From NCBI GenBank assembly GCA_024220505.1, contig JAKZZE010000006.1, positions 930,001 through 994,000 of the forward strand: a stretch of DNA of 64,000 nt. Reading direction: 5' to 3'. The notes beneath the pieces were generated by a model. It searched no databases, was not told the origin of the DNA, and worked only from the letters and a program-made list of their open reading frames with translations. Source of the DNA: Rhizopus arrhizus (lineage: Eukaryota; Mucoromycota; Mucoromycetes; Mucorales; Rhizopodaceae). Both the position numbers and the translations under genes were made by a program. Shown one piece after another: positions 63,758 to 64,000 of this stretch; the first letter of the stretch is position 1; each line of letters opens with the position of its first letter.

Positions 63758-64000
63758 ACGACACGTTATACAGGATTCTTCCTTTACTGGCTTTGTACCA
63801 ACTGCTTCTGATGATCTCCCTCCGGACTGTGTTCCTTCCATATTGAAGGTTCTTGCTTATGCTGACGATGTGTGCGTGCTTCTTCATTCTTTTGAAGACT
63901 ATCACCGCTTACAACACCATCTGGATCGCTACAGCCTAGTCTCCAATGCTAAGGTTAATATCTGAGATATTTGCAGATAATAAAGTGAGAAAAAAGAAAG
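63758..64000 (+). pseudogene. Non-LTR (LINE) reverse transcriptase fragment at window end
   Basis: Frame reads DSSFTGFVPTASDD, then VLAYADDVCVLLHSFEDYHRL and YSLVSNAKVN before a TGA at 63962. The YADD catalytic box and the following SNAKVN segment are typical of fungal LINE reverse transcriptases. The N-terminal part is missing, the coding starts abruptly after non-coding sequence, and the element may run out of the window. Unlike the 53-kb copy, the active-site box is intact. Confidence 0.75.

Overview
The window is a gene-rich, AT-rich piece of a fungal nuclear genome, most likely an early-diverging fungus of the Mucoromycota (Mucorales-like). This is inferred from the GT..AG introns of about 49-94 nt in almost every gene, the fungal families present (Ssk1 response regulator, Con7-like zinc finger, riboflavin kinase, Coi1/DUF1748, HP1, Ded1, Sly1), and the mix of Helitron, Fanzor, IS630/Tc1-type and LINE remnants. 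No search was run, so the taxon is an inference. Exon boundaries were read from donor/acceptor sites and checked by phase.

Layout. 0.3-2.3 kb: a five-exon minus-strand protein with AT-hooks. 3.9-9.3 kb: an apparently intact Helitron module, with a two-exon companion gene and a five-exon Rep-helicase that keeps its HUH, YxxxY and Pif1-type helicase motifs. 11.4-14.1 kb: a small Coi1-like gene, an unknown small gene and riboflavin kinase. 14.8-15.9 kb: a decayed DDE transposase. 16.2-24.8 kb: mitochondrial uL4, a Ded1 helicase with two RanBP2 fingers and a Gly-Trp-rich tail, a decayed Ral-type GTPase, and a 16-exon calponin-homology / kinase / C1 protein. 27.7-32.5 kb: homeodomain factor, Snu23 and Sly1. 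32.7-34.3 kb: a solo intact Gag-like ORF. 35.4-36.8 kb: a long near-perfect inverted repeat. 37.3-46.4 kb: an unknown Ser/Pro-rich protein, SUMO, a Nudix hydrolase, an Ssk1-type response regulator and a coiled-coil protein. 47.9-53.6 kb: a mobile-element graveyard with two DDE transposase relics, a TA-flanked MITE-like element, a broken Fanzor (eukaryotic TnpB-like nuclease) and a LINE relic. 53.8-60.2 kb: a small acidic protein, a Con7-like factor, RACK1 and an HP1 protein. 60.2-64 kb: AT-rich, apparently gene-free, ending in a LINE reverse-transcriptase fragment with an intact YADD box.

The host genes are mostly housekeeping: translation (Ded1, RACK1), mitochondrial translation and assembly (uL4m, Coi1), splicing (Snu23), ER-Golgi fusion (Sly1), stress signalling (Ssk1) and chromatin (HP1). 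They form no single pathway. The most unusual content is the Helitron pair, the broken Fanzor flanked by DDE relics, the Gag-like gene, the long inverted repeat, and two odd architectures (Ded1 with GW tail; CH-kinase-C1).
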